A stretch of 64,000 nucleotides of DNA, taken from DAOMFB01 sp963721385 (GTDB lineage Bacteria; Acidobacteriota; Thermoanaerobaculia; UBA5066). The DNA is taken from positions 124,001 to 188,000 of the forward strand of contig CAVRJB010000004.1 of NCBI GenBank assembly GCA_963721385.1, given 5' to 3'. The notes under the pieces were generated by a model. It worked only from the letters and a program-made list of their open reading frames with translations. It ran no database searches and was not told the DNA's origin. The translations under genes were made by a program, and so were the position numbers. This document shows, piece after piece, positions 17,316 through 26,715 of this stretch (position 1 is its first letter; every line of letters starts with the position of its first letter).

Positions 17316-18883
17316 ACGGTCCGGGACGGAAAGGCCACGCACGTCCCGGACGCCGCGACGATCTCCATGATCGCGAGGAGAAACTCCTCCTGAATCGTCA
17401 GGTACGAGGCCCAGTCGGGTGCCGTCACGTAAGCGATGATCTCGACGTCGAGCGACGACGCTCCGAAGCGGACGAACCGGACGCGCATCGATGGCGGGCT
17501 CGACCCGGGCGTCGCCCGAGAACCGCGCGCGGAGTCTTCTCCAGCACGGCCCGGAGCTGGGCGGGGGTCGTCTCGTACCTCAGGCCGATCGTGTGGTTGA
17601 ACCAGAAACGGTCGCGCCGGCTCCGATTCTCGATCTGCGCCGTCATGAGCGTCCCGTTCGGGATGTAGACGAGCGTCCGCTCGAACGTCCGGAGGCGCGT
17701 CGCGTAGAGCGTCACGTCCTCGACGTCGCCGGTCGTATTCCCGATCCGGACGGTGTCGCCGACCCGGAGGATCTTGTCGCTGAGGACGAGGAAGCCGCCG
17801 AAAACGTTTTCCAGGCTCTTCTGGGCGGCGAAGGCCAGCGCGATGCCGCCGATGCCGAGGCCGGCGAGCGTCGCCGTCAGGTTGACGCCGTAAGAGGGCG
17901 AGGATCGCGAGGCCGGCGAAGACGGCGACGGCGCCCGTCAGGAGGCGCCGGGCGAGGCTCAGCGTCGGGGGCGCCTGGGCGCCCGCCGCCGCGAGGCGCT
18001 GACCGATGCTGCCGGTGAAGACGCCGATGAGGCGCGTCAGGAGAAAGGCCACGCCGACGACGAGGAAGACCTGGAACGTCCGGTGATAGCGGTAGCGCTG
18101 GAAGAGCGGCAGCGCGAGGTACGGGACGAGGAGCTGGTGCGCCCCTGTGGCCAGGAGGAACGAGAGCGGCGCGCGGAGACGTCCCGACGCCTCGCCGACC
18201 GCACCGGCGGAGAACTTCCGCGACAGGAGCGTCAAGAACGGAGGCGCCGTCAGGCGGAGAAAGAACCAGAAGAAGACGACGAGGAGCGGAAAGCCGACGA
18301 CGAGCCCGGCGATCTGCCAGACGTGAAGGGAGGCGACCCTCCCCCTCAGAAGGCCGGGGAGCCGGTCCCCGAGATTCGGGCTTCCCGTCTCGGCCGCGAG
18401 GCGCGGAACGTCGCGCAGGGTGGCGGTGGAGACGAGCCAGATCGGGACCCCGTCAGACGGCGTGACGCGGACGAGGAGGACGTCGACCGACTCGTCCGCG
18501 GCCTGGATCTGGCCGGCCGTCTCGTACTCCTGCGGCAGACCGTCGTCGAGCGACCCGAGCGGCGAGCGGCTCAGCTTCTCGAGGTCGCCCGTGAAGTGCT
18601 GGTCGAGGACGGCCGTGAACTCCTTCGCCAGTTTCTCCCGCGCTTCTTTCGACGGGTTCCCCCGGAATTGCAGATACTCCGTCGCGAGGGCCCAGTTCTC
18701 CTTCTGCCCGGCCGAGATGAAGCCGAGGAAGGAGCTGCGCGGCGTCTCGCGCCGGTAGGGGTCGCCGACGGTTTCCGGCGCCGGCGTCGGCGACGGTGAG
18801 AGGCCCGGGATCTGCGCCGCGGCCGGGCCCGCGAGGGCAGCGACGAGGAGGGCGAGCGCGGCGAAGCGGCGTGTGTCGATCAT
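17282..18883 (-). CDS. MscS-type mechanosensitive channel (three frameshifts)
   Basis: Opens under membrane tension to release solutes after osmotic downshock. From the ATG at 18883: a signal sequence ending PAAAQIPG, an extracytoplasmic domain of about 160 residues, three or more helices, the pore-lining helix and beta domain (YGVNLTATLAGLGIGGIAL, then FAAQKSLEN) and a C-terminal domain (MRVRFVRFGASSLDVEIIAYV). One extra base near 17893, one near 17520 and one near 17495 together restore the original frame, so the ends share a frame while 17500-17890 is read in others. The net length is a multiple of three. It lies between a K+/H+ antiporter and hypA, with the antiporter suggesting a shared role in ion and volume control. 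Confidence 0.82.
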   Translation of the reverse strand: MIDTRRFAALALLVAALAGPAAAQIPGLSPSPTPAPETVGDPYRRETPRSSFLGFISAGQKENWALATEYLQFRGNPSKEAREKLAKEFTAVLDQHFTGDLEKLSRSPLGSLDDGLPQEYETAGQIQAADESVDVLLVRVTPSDGVPIWLVSTATLRDVPRLAAETGSPNLGDRLPGLLRGRVASLHVWQIAGLVVGFPLLVVFFWFFLRLTAPPFLTLLSRKFSAGAVGEASGRLRAPLSFLLATGAHQLLVPYLALPLFQRYRYHRTFQVFLVVGVAFLLTRLIGVFTGSIGQRLAAAGAQAPPTLSLARRLLTGAVAVFAGLAILALLRRQPDGDARRPRHRRHRAGLRRPEEPGKRFRRLPRPQRQDPPGRRHRPDREYDRRRRGRDALRDAPPDVRADARLHPERDAHDGADRESEPARPFLVQPHDRPEVRDDPRPAPGRAGEDSARGSRATPGSSPPSMRVRFVRFGASSLDVEIIAYVTAPDWASYLTIQEEFLLAIMEIVAASGTCVAFPSRTVYLGKDVPPGA

Positions 18884-18950
18884 CCGTCTTTCGCCGAGAT
18901 TACCGCGTCGCCGTAATCCCCCGAGCTAGACTTGCCGCGGTTCCTTCGCC

Positions 18951-19292
18951 ATGCACGAGGCCGGCATCGTCCAGTCGCTCCTGACCCTCGCCGAGGAAAA
19001 GGCCCGCGCCGCGGGCGCGGAGCGGATCGGCTCGATCCGGATCCGGGTCGGCCGGATGACGGGCGTCGTCCCGGAAGCGCTCGAGCAGGCTTTCACCATT
19101 CTCCGGACCGGGACGATCGCCTCGGGGGCGGCGCTCGACGTCGAATACGTCCCGGGGGCCTTCTGGTGTCCCGGCTGCGCGGGCGAGTTCGAGACGGCAG
19201 AGCTGATCGGCTCCTGCCCGACGTGCGGAGAGCCGAGCGCCGACCTCAGACGGGGTCGGGAGATGGATCTCGTTTCGCTGGAGGTCGACTGA
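18951..19292 (+). CDS. hypA: Hydrogenase/urease nickel metallochaperone HypA
   Basis: HypA delivers nickel, with HypB, to [NiFe] hydrogenase or urease precursors. The 113-residue product starts with the invariant MHE tripeptide, whose N-terminus and His2 bind nickel, and has a zinc ribbon with two CxxC pairs (CPGC and CPTC, residues about 67-90). Length is standard. The stop is 2 bases before hypB. A TAGACT hexamer at 18927-18932 is a plausible -10, giving a leader of about 11 bases. No hydrogenase, urease or other hyp gene is present in the window. Confidence 0.95.
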   Translation: MHEAGIVQSLLTLAEEKARAAGAERIGSIRIRVGRMTGVVPEALEQAFTILRTGTIASGAALDVEYVPGAFWCPGCAGEFETAELIGSCPTCGEPSADLRRGREMDLVSLEVD

Positions 19293-19294
19293 CG

Positions 19295-20098
19295 ATGTGT
19301 CTCGAATGTGGCTGCGGCCGGCCCGGCCCGACGAAGATCGACGGAAAGCCGATGGAGGACCATGGCCACGAGCATCCGCACGACCACGACCACGACCACG
19401 ACCACGGTCACGATCACGGTCACCGAAATCCGCACCGCGAGATCGAGGTCCACCAGTCGATCTTCGCTGCGAACGACCGGCAGGCAGAGCGGAACCGCGG
19501 CTTCTTCTCGGCGCTGAACCTCCTCGTCCTGAACGCGGTCTCGTCGCCCGGGTCGGGGAAGACGACGCTCCTCGTGAAGACGATCGAGCGGCTCTCGCCG
19601 GCCCTCCGGACCGGCGTCGTCGTCGGAGATCTCGAGACGGACAACGACGCGCGGCGGCTCCGGACGACGGGCGCGCCCGTGGTCCAGATCTCGACAGGGA
19701 CCCTCTGCCATCTCGACGCCACGATGGTCTCGAAGGCCGCCGCGAGCCTGCCGCTCCGGGAGCTCGACCTCCTCGTCGTCGAGAACGTCGGGAATCTCGT
19801 CTGCCCCGCCGAGTTCGACCTCGGGGAGAACCTCAGGATCGCCCTCCTGTCCGTCACGGAGGGGGAGGACAAGCCGCTCAAGTACCCGCCCCTCTTCCGC
19901 GGCGCCGACGCCGTCCTCGTGACGAAGACCGACCTCGCCGGGCCGTGCGAGTTCGACCGCGACGCAGCCCTCGGAAATCTCCGGCGGGTGAACCCGAAGG
20001 CACGGGTCTTCGAGCTCTCGGCGAAGACCGGCGCGGGGATGGACGCCTGGTGCGACTTCCTGAGGGAGTCGCGCGCCGGCGTTGTCGCGTCACGCTGA
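19295..20098 (+). CDS. hypB: Hydrogenase nickel-incorporation GTPase HypB
   Basis: A SIMIBI-class GTPase that supplies nickel together with HypA. The 267-residue product has an N-terminal CxxCxC motif (Cys2, Cys5, Cys7), a His/Asp-rich tract (residues 22-47) that can store nickel, the P-loop SSPGSGKTT (83-91), a switch I region with VVGDLETDNDA, a metal site CHLD, ENVGNLVCPAEFDLGE with the interface Cys, and the TKTDL base-recognition motif. Both nickel-binding elements are therefore present in one protein, which is typical of HypB from organisms without a separate storage protein. A hairpin follows at 20116-20141. Confidence 0.96.
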   Translation: MCLECGCGRPGPTKIDGKPMEDHGHEHPHDHDHDHDHGHDHGHRNPHREIEVHQSIFAANDRQAERNRGFFSALNLLVLNAVSSPGSGKTTLLVKTIERLSPALRTGVVVGDLETDNDARRLRTTGAPVVQISTGTLCHLDATMVSKAAASLPLRELDLLVVENVGNLVCPAEFDLGENLRIALLSVTEGEDKPLKYPPLFRGADAVLVTKTDLAGPCEFDRDAALGNLRRVNPKARVFELSAKTGAGMDAWCDFLRESRAGVVASR

Positions 20099-20115
20099 GG
20101 CGACCCGCCTCGCGT

Positions 20116-20141
20116 CGGCGGGCGGAGGCCGCCGCCCGCCG
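20116..20141 (+). terminator. Terminator-like hairpin after hypB
   Basis: CGGCGGGCGG, a 6-base loop, then CCGCCCGCCG: a perfect 10-bp stem 18 bases after the hypB stop. No T-run follows. A TATATT hexamer at about 20147 just after it could be the -10 for the glucosidase gene. Confidence 0.45.
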
Positions 20142-20185
20142 TGGTCGTATATTGGCCGGGAGATCCCCCTCGGGAGGTGACCGAG

Positions 20186-22907
20186 ATGAACGCCGAGCAG
20201 GCCCGACTGGACGAAGCCCGCGCCAAGGGAACCCCCTGGCGTAAATGGGGGCCCTACCTCTCCGAGAGGCAATGGGGGACCGTCCGGGAGGACTACAGCG
20301 AAGACGGAAATGCGTGGGACTACTTCACGCACGACCAGGCCCGTTCGCGCGCCTACCGGTGGGGTGAGGACGGGATCCTCGGGATCTCGGACGAGAAGCA
20401 GCGCCTCTGCTTCGCACTCGCGCTCTGGAACGGGAAGGACCCGATCCTGAAGGAGCGGCTCTTCGGCCTGACGAACGCCGAGGGAAACCACGGCGAGGAC
20501 GTGAAGGAGATCTACTTCTACCTCGACTCGACGCCGACCCATTCCTACATGAAGGGTCTCTACAAGTACCCGCAGGCGGCCTACCCGTACGACGACCTCG
20601 TCGCGACGAACGGGCGCCGCGCGCGGACCGAGATGGAGTACGAGCTTCTCGATACGGGCGTCTTCGAGGGCGACCGCTATTTCGACGTTTTCGTCGAGTA
20701 CGCCAAGGGAGGCCCCGAAGACCTGCTCGTGAGGATTACCGTCGCGAACCGCGGCCCGGAAGCGGCCACGCTGCACCTCCTCCCAACGCTCTGGTTCCGG
20801 AACACCTGGTCGTGGTCCGAGGGGGAGCCGAAGCCCCGGCTCGCGGAAGTCGAGGGGCCGGCGGGGACGCGCGCGATCGCGGCGTCTCACCCGACGCTCG
20901 GGGAGCGCTGGCTCTACGTCGAGGGCGGGGCGCCCCTCCTCTTCACGGAGAACGAGACGAACCTCCAGCGGATCTGGAACCTTCCGAGCCCGTCGCCCTT
21001 CGTGAAGGACGGGATCGGGGAGTACGTCGTCTCCGGCCGGCGCGAGGCGGTGAACGCCACGCAGACGGGGACGAAGGCGGCGGCGTACGCCGTCGTCACG
21101 GTCCCGGCCTTCGGGGAGGCGGTTCTGCGCCTCCGGCTGACGGACCAAGCCCCCGGCGTTTTCGCGGCCGCCGCGCCCTTCGACGAGGCGTTCGACGCGA
21201 CGATCGCGGCGCGGATCGGCGAGGCCGACACCTTCTATGCCGGGATCACGCCTCCCGCCGTCGGCGCCGACGCGCGGATCGTCATGCGACAGGCGCTCGC
21301 GGGGATGCTCTGGACGAAGCAGTACTACTACTTCGACGTCGACCGCTGGCTCGAGGAGCACGGGGCCCACCCGCTCTACCCGAACCAGAAGACACAGATC
21401 CGGAACCGCGACTGGTTCCACATGGTGAACGACGACGTCATCTCCATGCCCGACAAGTGGGAGTACCCCTGGTACGCGGCGTGGGATCTCGCCTTCCACT
21501 GCGTCGTCCTCGCAATGGTCGACCCCGATTTCGCCAAGCAGCAGCTCGCGCTGATGCTGCGCGAGCTCTACATCCACCCCAACGGCCAGATGCCGGCGTA
21601 CGAGTGGAACTTCGGCGACGTGAACCCGCCGGTCCACGCCTGGGCCACGATCTTCCTCTACAAGAGCGAGAAGTCGCGGACGGGGACGGGCGACGTCGTC
21701 TTCCTGAAGAGCGCCTTCCAGAAGCTCCTCGTGAACTTCACCTGGTGGGTGAACCGGAAGGACATGACGGGGAAGAACGTCTTCCAGGGGGGCTTCCTCG
21801 GCCTCGACAACATCGGCGCCTTCGACCGGTCGGCGCCTCTGCCGACGGGCGGACACCTCGAGCAGGCGGACGGCACCGCCTGGATGGCGTTCTACTCGCA
21901 GGGGATGCTCGAGATCGCGCTCGAGCTCGCGATGCACGACCCGACTTACGAGGACATGGCGCTGAAGTTCCTCGAGCATTTCTTCTGGATCGCGGCGGCG
22001 ATGGACCGGCCGGGCGAGCACATGGACGAGATGTGGGACGAGGAGGACGGCTTTTTCTACGATCTTCTCCGTCTCCCCGACGGGAGCGGCATGCGGATGA
22101 AGGTCCGCTCGATGGTCGGCCTCCTGCCGCTCTGCGCCTCGACGGTCTACCAGCCCGAGGTGCTCGAGCGCTTTCCGCGCTTCGCCGAGCGGGCGCGCCG
22201 CTTCCTCGAGTCGCGCCCCGAGCTTTTCGTGAACATCGCCTCGCCGACGAAGCCCGGCGTCGGCGGCCGGCGTCTCCTCGCGGTCGTCAACGAGGAGAAG
22301 CTCCGGAGGATCCTCGCGCGGATGCTCGACGAGGAGCGGTTCTTCTCTCCTTACGGCGTCCGGTCGCTTTCCCGCTGGCACCTCGAGAACCCGTTCGTCT
22401 TCTCGCTCGACCGCGGGCGCCAGGTCTATCTCGGTTCAGTACGAGCCGGCCGAATCGACTTCGGGAATGTTCGGCGGCAACTCCAACTGGCGCGGCCCGG
22501 TCTGGCTCCCGGTCAACGCGCTCCTCATCCGGGCGCTGCTCCACCTCTACACGTACTACGGCGACGACTTCAAGGTCGAGTGTCCGACGGGCTCGGTCCG
22601 GAAGGCGACGCTCTTCGAGGTCGCGAAAGAGATCGCCGACCGGACGGCCGCGATCTTCCTGACGGGACCGGACGGCCGGCGGCCCGTCTACGGCGGCTCG
22701 GAGAGGTTTCAGAAGGACCCGCATTTCCGGGACTACCTGCTCTTCCACGAGTACTTCCACGGCGACAACGGGGCCGGGCTCGGCGCTTCTCATCAGACCG
22801 GCTGGTCCGGCCTCGTCGCGAAGTCGATCCAGATGTTCGGCGCGCTGACCCCCGAGGCCGCGCTCGCCGAAGGGACCCCCTCGGCCGCGATGGTGTACCG
22901 GCGTTAG
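20186..22907 (+). CDS. GH63-like glucosidase (one frameshift)
   Basis: A large (alpha/alpha)6-barrel glycosidase of the GH63/MGH1-like group, acting on alpha-glucosides or mannosylglycerate-type substrates. The N-terminal part (WGPYLSERQWGTVREDYSED; AYRWGEDGILGISD) and central catalytic region (FPDKWEYPWYAAWDLAFH-like, QMPAYEWNFGDVNPPVHAW) are typical. Near 22430-22436 one extra base shifts the frame; the product then continues SVQYEPAESTSGMFGGNSNWRGP and ends MVYRR at 22907. The joined protein is about 906 residues, normal for the family. The ATG at 20186 has a GGGAGGTGACCGAG Shine-Dalgarno region. It is cytoplasmic, with no signal peptide, and probably works with the GH57 enzymes in storage-glycan turnover. 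Confidence 0.85.
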
Positions 22908-22953
22908 GAACGGAGCCGGTCCTCCTGATAGTCTGTCGCGAGGAGGCGGAATC

Positions 22954-23661
22954 ATGCGCCACCGTACCGGTCTCGCCGCGACACTCTGCTTCATTGCCGG
23001 GAGCCTTCAGGGACAACAGCCGGCGCCTCAATCCGCGCCCCAGCCGACTCCGATCCCGGAAGCCCCGAACGTCATCTACCGGGTCGACCTCGAACCCACC
23101 GGGTACGGGTTCGCCATGGGCAAGCCGGTGCAGGAGGGAGACTTCTGGGTCATGACCACCCTTCCCGACAGGACCGTTTCACGGGTTCCCGTGGCGAGGG
23201 TGAAGAAGATCTCGAGGTGGTCCAACGACCTGAATCAGGAGGTCGTCTGGCAGATCGATGTCGTCCCCACCGGCGTCATGCTCTCCCGCGAGGAGCCGGT
23301 GAAGAAAGGGGCGCTCTACACCGCCAAGGCTTACAAGGGGGGATCGCTCGTCAGCCTGCGCGAAGCGGACGTCAAGAAGATCACCCGCCTGACCGGAATG
23401 GACGCGTTCAAGGCCCAGCAGAAAGCGCTTGGCCTCGTTCAGGTGGCGACCGGGCCGCCGCCCGGCCCCGCCGGCGGCACCGTGCACGTCATTGGAGGTT
23501 CCCAGAGCGCTCCTGCGCCCGCCCAGGGCACGTCGGGCGGCGACAGCAACTGGATTTACTACGGGGTTCCGGGAGCGTCGGACGCGTACGCCCCCGGCAA
23601 CGCGGTGGTGGACGCCCCGGGGGGCACGCCGATGATGCCGACGGCCCCGATTCCTAATTGA
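22954..23661 (+). CDS. Secreted protein with two related 45-residue repeats
   Basis: A 235-residue exported protein not recognised as a named family. An N-terminal signal peptide is followed by a Gln/Pro-rich linker (residues 21-40). Residues about 45-90 and 93-140 are two diverged copies of one unit: YRVDLEPTG...GDFWVMTTLPD...VPVARVKKIS and WQIDVVPTG...GALYTAKAYKG...READVKKIT. The C-terminal 70 residues are Gly/Pro/Ala-rich and end in PNPTAPIPN-like low complexity. The gene has a GAGGAGG ribosome-binding site and a TAGTCT hexamer about 20 bases before the start. The duplicated unit may be a small beta-fold involved in binding at the cell surface, but that is inference. Confidence 0.75.
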   Translation: MRHRTGLAATLCFIAGSLQGQQPAPQSAPQPTPIPEAPNVIYRVDLEPTGYGFAMGKPVQEGDFWVMTTLPDRTVSRVPVARVKKISRWSNDLNQEVVWQIDVVPTGVMLSREEPVKKGALYTAKAYKGGSLVSLREADVKKITRLTGMDAFKAQQKALGLVQVATGPPPGPAGGTVHVIGGSQSAPAPAQGTSGGDSNWIYYGVPGASDAYAPGNAVVDAPGGTPMMPTAPIPN

Positions 23662-23678
23662 TCCGATTCGGGAAGAGT

Positions 23679-23754
23679 TGGTAGCGCATACGGGACTCGA
23701 ACCCGTGTTACCGCCGTGAGAGGGCGGTGTCCTGGACCGCTAGACGAATGCGCC
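23679..23754 (-). tRNA. tRNA-Glu (CTC anticodon)
   Basis: 76-nt cloverleaf including an encoded CCA. Anticodon stem-loop CCGCC-CTCTCAC-GGCGG places CTC at the anticodon; the T-arm is GGGTTCGAATCCC. The acceptor stem ends with a G1-U72 wobble rather than G1-C72. Confidence 0.96.
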
Positions 23755-23798
23755 GTGTCCCGGGCAGCGAGGGCGTGCCCCCGCGCGGACCGGGGAAT

Positions 23799-25052
23799 CT
23801 AGCATGCGGCAGACGGCCGGACAACCGGGGCCCCCTCCCGCGGCACCGTCCTCACCCAGCAGCCGAAGTGCTTCAGCTCCTCCATGCGGCACGACCAGAC
23901 CAGCTCGCCGTTCCACATCGTCATGTCCGGGCAGCCGTCGCACATGTTCTGGGCGCCGTTCTCGAGGAAGTCGACGGGCTGGATGATCGCGATCGACTGA
24001 AAGTGCATCTTCCGGAAGAGGCGAAGCGGATTTGAAAGCAGCGACCCCGCCCAGCGCTTCGCGATCGACTTCACGCCGCCATCGATGGGGGAGAGAAGGA
24101 GCATCGTCCGGCCCTTCGACATCAGCTTAGGCGTGGCGTAGGCGAGGTACCTCCCGGTCACGAGGTGATGGCCGGCCTGCATGATCTCCATGTAACGGGA
24201 GCCCACGTATCCGTACGTCCGCTCCTTCGTCCCGACCCGGCCCGTGAGAAGCCACTTGAACGTGTCCGGCTTTTCCGTTCCGTTCAGGTAGGCGGACGGG
24301 GCGAAGTCCGGGAACCGCTTCCGGATCTCGGCGACGACCTCGGGCGCCTTCATGTCCACGCGCCGGCCGCCCGGATCGCTGTAGACGAGCGCATCCATGT
24401 CGACCTTCTTCGCGCCGGCGTACCAGTCGAAGGGGATCTGCGGCACGGCGGCGCGGTAGAGGATGAAGACCATGACGTGGACGATGTCGATGTGCTTTCC
24501 GGCCCAGTCGACGAGCTCGGGGACTTCCGCGAGGGTGTCCTCGTAGACCGTCGAGTTGAAGGAGCAGGTGATCCCGCCGACCTCGGCCAGCATCTCGGCG
24601 TACTCGAGGCGGAGGGCGTTCAGGTCGACCTCGCCCTTGCCCTTCCAGCCCGGACGGCCCTGCTTGCTGTCGACGTGAAACGTGAAACCGTACGCGCCGG
24701 CCTTCCTGAGCTCCCGGAGTAGGGGCATCGAGAGCTTGCCGCCGTTCGTGTTCAGGATCGGCTTCATCCCCATGTCGTGGACGGTCCGGACGATCTCGAC
24801 GATCTCCGGGTGCATCAGGGGGTCGCCCCCGGCGATGGAGATGCCGTCCGAATTGCGCAGGCGGCGGAAGGCGGCGATCTCCTCCCGGATCTCCGATAGG
24901 GGCTTGTGGCTGGCCGGCACGTTCTCCCGGTAGCAGCCGTCGCACGCAAGGTTGCACGCCGACGTCGGCTCGAGCCAGGAAATGGCGTTGTCGGGGAGGG
25001 TCCAGGGGAGCCGGTACAGCGTTCGGTGGTCGATTGAGTCCGTGGTCGTCAT
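23799..25052 (-). CDS. Radical SAM protein with C-terminal Cys cluster
   Basis: A 417-residue radical SAM enzyme. The cluster-binding motif CNLACDGC (Cys33, Cys37, Cys40) sits near the N-terminus, followed by the GGDPLMHPE motif for S-adenosylmethionine binding and a TNGGKLS segment. The C-terminal part holds further cysteines (CDGCPDM...WSC...FGCW, residues about 365-400) which could bind a second auxiliary cluster, as in SPASM or Twitch-type enzymes. Overall shape resembles HpnH- and MoaA-like enzymes, but the substrate is not clear from context: it lies alone between tRNA-Glu and an intergenic region, with a GGAGGAT ribosome-binding site before the ATG at 25052. Confidence 0.85.
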   Translation of the reverse strand: MTTTDSIDHRTLYRLPWTLPDNAISWLEPTSACNLACDGCYRENVPASHKPLSEIREEIAAFRRLRNSDGISIAGGDPLMHPEIVEIVRTVHDMGMKPILNTNGGKLSMPLLRELRKAGAYGFTFHVDSKQGRPGWKGKGEVDLNALRLEYAEMLAEVGGITCSFNSTVYEDTLAEVPELVDWAGKHIDIVHVMVFILYRAAVPQIPFDWYAGAKKVDMDALVYSDPGGRRVDMKAPEVVAEIRKRFPDFAPSAYLNGTEKPDTFKWLLTGRVGTKERTYGYVGSRYMEIMQAGHHLVTGRYLAYATPKLMSKGRTMLLLSPIDGGVKSIAKRWAGSLLSNPLRLFRKMHFQSIAIIQPVDFLENGAQNMCDGCPDMTMWNGELVWSCRMEELKHFGCWVRTVPREGAPVVRPSAAC

Positions 25053-25326
25053 CCAGATCCTCCAACGGAGTCGTCGGGAAAGGCAGGGCCGGCCATTCTA
25101 GTCGGAGACGCGCCCGCCCCGACAAAGACGGCGATGTTCGAGCCGACGAGGCACGCGCCCGCGACCGTGAAGTTCGTCGACGTCATCAAGTTCCGGGCCC
25201 GCGCTTGATCCTCGCGGCGCCCACAGGCGAGAATTTGTCGCTCCCGGACCATGCCCGGGCCTTGAACCGGGACCGGGCGGAGACCAGATTGATTCTCACT
25301 TAAGGTATGAGAGAAGGAGAGGCGCC

Positions 25327-26703
25327 ATGACGAGATCCACCCGATTCGCACTCGCCATTGCCGTCGCCGCCCTTCACGCGCGTCCTCTCGCCGCGGCGGG
25401 CACGATCTTGTCCCTGACCGCCACTCCGAACCCCGCAGCGCCGAATCAGGAAGTGACGATCAAAGTGGCGGGAACCGGCGGTCCCTGCAAGGCGCTCCTC
25501 GTCTTCGGAGACGGCGCTTCGGAGCCGCTCCACATCTCGACGTTTCCGGCGGTCTCGAAGCACCGCTATTCCGCAGGCGCGTTCCTCTCGCGCGCGGAAG
25601 GGCGGACGACCATCGTGGGGAGAGAGAACACGAGTGCCGCCGCGCCGCCCTGTACGGGCGGGGCCGAGCTCAGGCTGAGCGTTCTCGCGGCCGGCGCCCC
25701 GAAGCCCGCAGGAGGGACGCCGGGTACGAGTCCGAGCGGTGGCAGCCCGGGCGGTGGCAGCCCGGGCGGCGGTAGTCCGGGCGGCGGCAGTAGCATCGGT
25801 GGTTCCGCGGGTCCGCCGTCCCTGGCGCCAGGCGGGGCGGCCAGCCAGTTGTCGGCAGCGCCGACCCGAACGCCGACACCTTCGACGGTGTCCCTGGCGC
25901 CCGTCGGCTCGCTCGCGTCGAAAGGGTCGATCCAGTCGGCCGCGCTCGACCTCAACAGCCCGTCGTTCCAGCGCGTCCAGAATCCGACGATCTCGAAGGT
26001 CGCGGACGGCTCGCAGGCGACACCCGGCGGCGTGATCGGCGTCGAGGGCAGCGGCTTCGGAACCTGGACGGTGAACCGCCGGCTGATCCTCAAGACCGGC
26101 GGCAAGGAGGTCGACCTCGTGATCGGCAACTGGGGCGACACGGCAGCCGCCGGCACCGTTCCCGACGACTTCGGGGGTGTGCCGGACGGGGCGGCGACGA
26201 TCCGTCTCGTGAACGGCATCAAGCGGACGACGAACGAGGTCCCGCTCTCCTTCGCGGCGGCGCGCGTGACGATCGAAATCGTCAAGCGGCCCGTCGTGAT
26301 TCGGGGCTGCTACAACGGCGGCATGATCTCAATGTGCAACGGGTGGGACACGGATAACACCGGGGGAATCCAGGACCTCGACTCCGCGCCGAGCGTGGAG
26401 GTCCTTCACGCATGCACCCACTGGGATTTCTTCCACACGGGCGACGACGGGAACGACCTCTTCGAAGTGCAGCTCAAGAATGGCTGGCTCTTCGAGGATG
26501 CGAAGGTCGAGAGGGTCTGCGGCGGCGGAGACCTCAACTATTCCGGCAACTGTTACCTGATCGACAACCTCCAGGCGACCGTGACGGGAAAGGGAAAGCC
26601 GACGGGGTCGATTGCGACCCGATGGCACGTCCCTCGCCTGTATTCCGGCAAGTACAACATCCATATGCTGATCACCGGGCCCGCCGGCGTGCCCTATAAC
26701 TGA
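25327..26703 (+). CDS. Secreted IPT/TIG-domain protein with Gly-Ser-Pro linker
   Basis: A 458-residue exported protein. The signal peptide ends near LAAAGTIL; residues 28-115 look like a PKD/Ig-like beta domain with two Cys (GGPCKALLVFGDG and PPCTGG). A repetitive Ser-Pro-Gly linker (about residues 138-165) leads to an IPT/TIG-like domain (NPTISKVADGSQATPGGVIGVEGSGFG...) and a Cys-containing C-terminal domain (CNGWDTDN; HACTHWDFF; VCGGGDLNYSGNCYLIDN) ending in ITGPAGVPYN. It shares architecture and C-terminal pattern with the protein at 33921-35066. Function is unknown; an adhesin or surface matrix role is an inference. A GAAGGAGAGGCGCC ribosome-binding site precedes the ATG. The 274 bases before it hold no convincing gene. 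Confidence 0.78.
   Translation: MTRSTRFALAIAVAALHARPLAAAGTILSLTATPNPAAPNQEVTIKVAGTGGPCKALLVFGDGASEPLHISTFPAVSKHRYSAGAFLSRAEGRTTIVGRENTSAAAPPCTGGAELRLSVLAAGAPKPAGGTPGTSPSGGSPGGGSPGGGSPGGGSSIGGSAGPPSLAPGGAASQLSAAPTRTPTPSTVSLAPVGSLASKGSIQSAALDLNSPSFQRVQNPTISKVADGSQATPGGVIGVEGSGFGTWTVNRRLILKTGGKEVDLVIGNWGDTAAAGTVPDDFGGVPDGAATIRLVNGIKRTTNEVPLSFAAARVTIEIVKRPVVIRGCYNGGMISMCNGWDTDNTGGIQDLDSAPSVEVLHACTHWDFFHTGDDGNDLFEVQLKNGWLFEDAKVERVCGGGDLNYSGNCYLIDNLQATVTGKGKPTGSIATRWHVPRLYSGKYNIHMLITGPAGVPYN
25738..25795 (+). repeat. 15-nt tandem repeat encoding Gly-Ser-Pro linker
   Basis: About four copies of a 15-base unit reading GGCAGCCCGGGCGGT with small variation, encoding SPGGG units in the linker of the secreted IPT protein. 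Copy number may vary between strains. Confidence 0.7.
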
Positions 26704-26715
26704 AGGAGCCAAGAG

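Noticed and set aside
14646..17342. Long reading frame of 898 codons antisense to the antiporter
   Set aside because: Only its last 210 codons encode a natural product (the phosphatase N-terminus). The rest is Arg/Asp/Glu-rich mirror of the KefC-like gene and has no family match.
19380..19425. Short tandem GACCAC repeats as a possible CRISPR or satellite
   Set aside because: They encode the His/Asp-rich nickel-binding tract of HypB.
20090..22381. 763-codon frame antisense to the GH63-like gene
   Set aside because: Charged, repetitive Arg/Glu/Asp/Val composition typical of an antisense shadow in GC-rich DNA, and the opposite strand has a clear enzyme.
25049..25351. 100-codon leftward frame upstream of the radical SAM gene
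   Set aside because: No ribosome-binding site, mixed composition and overlap with the promoter area of two divergent genes.
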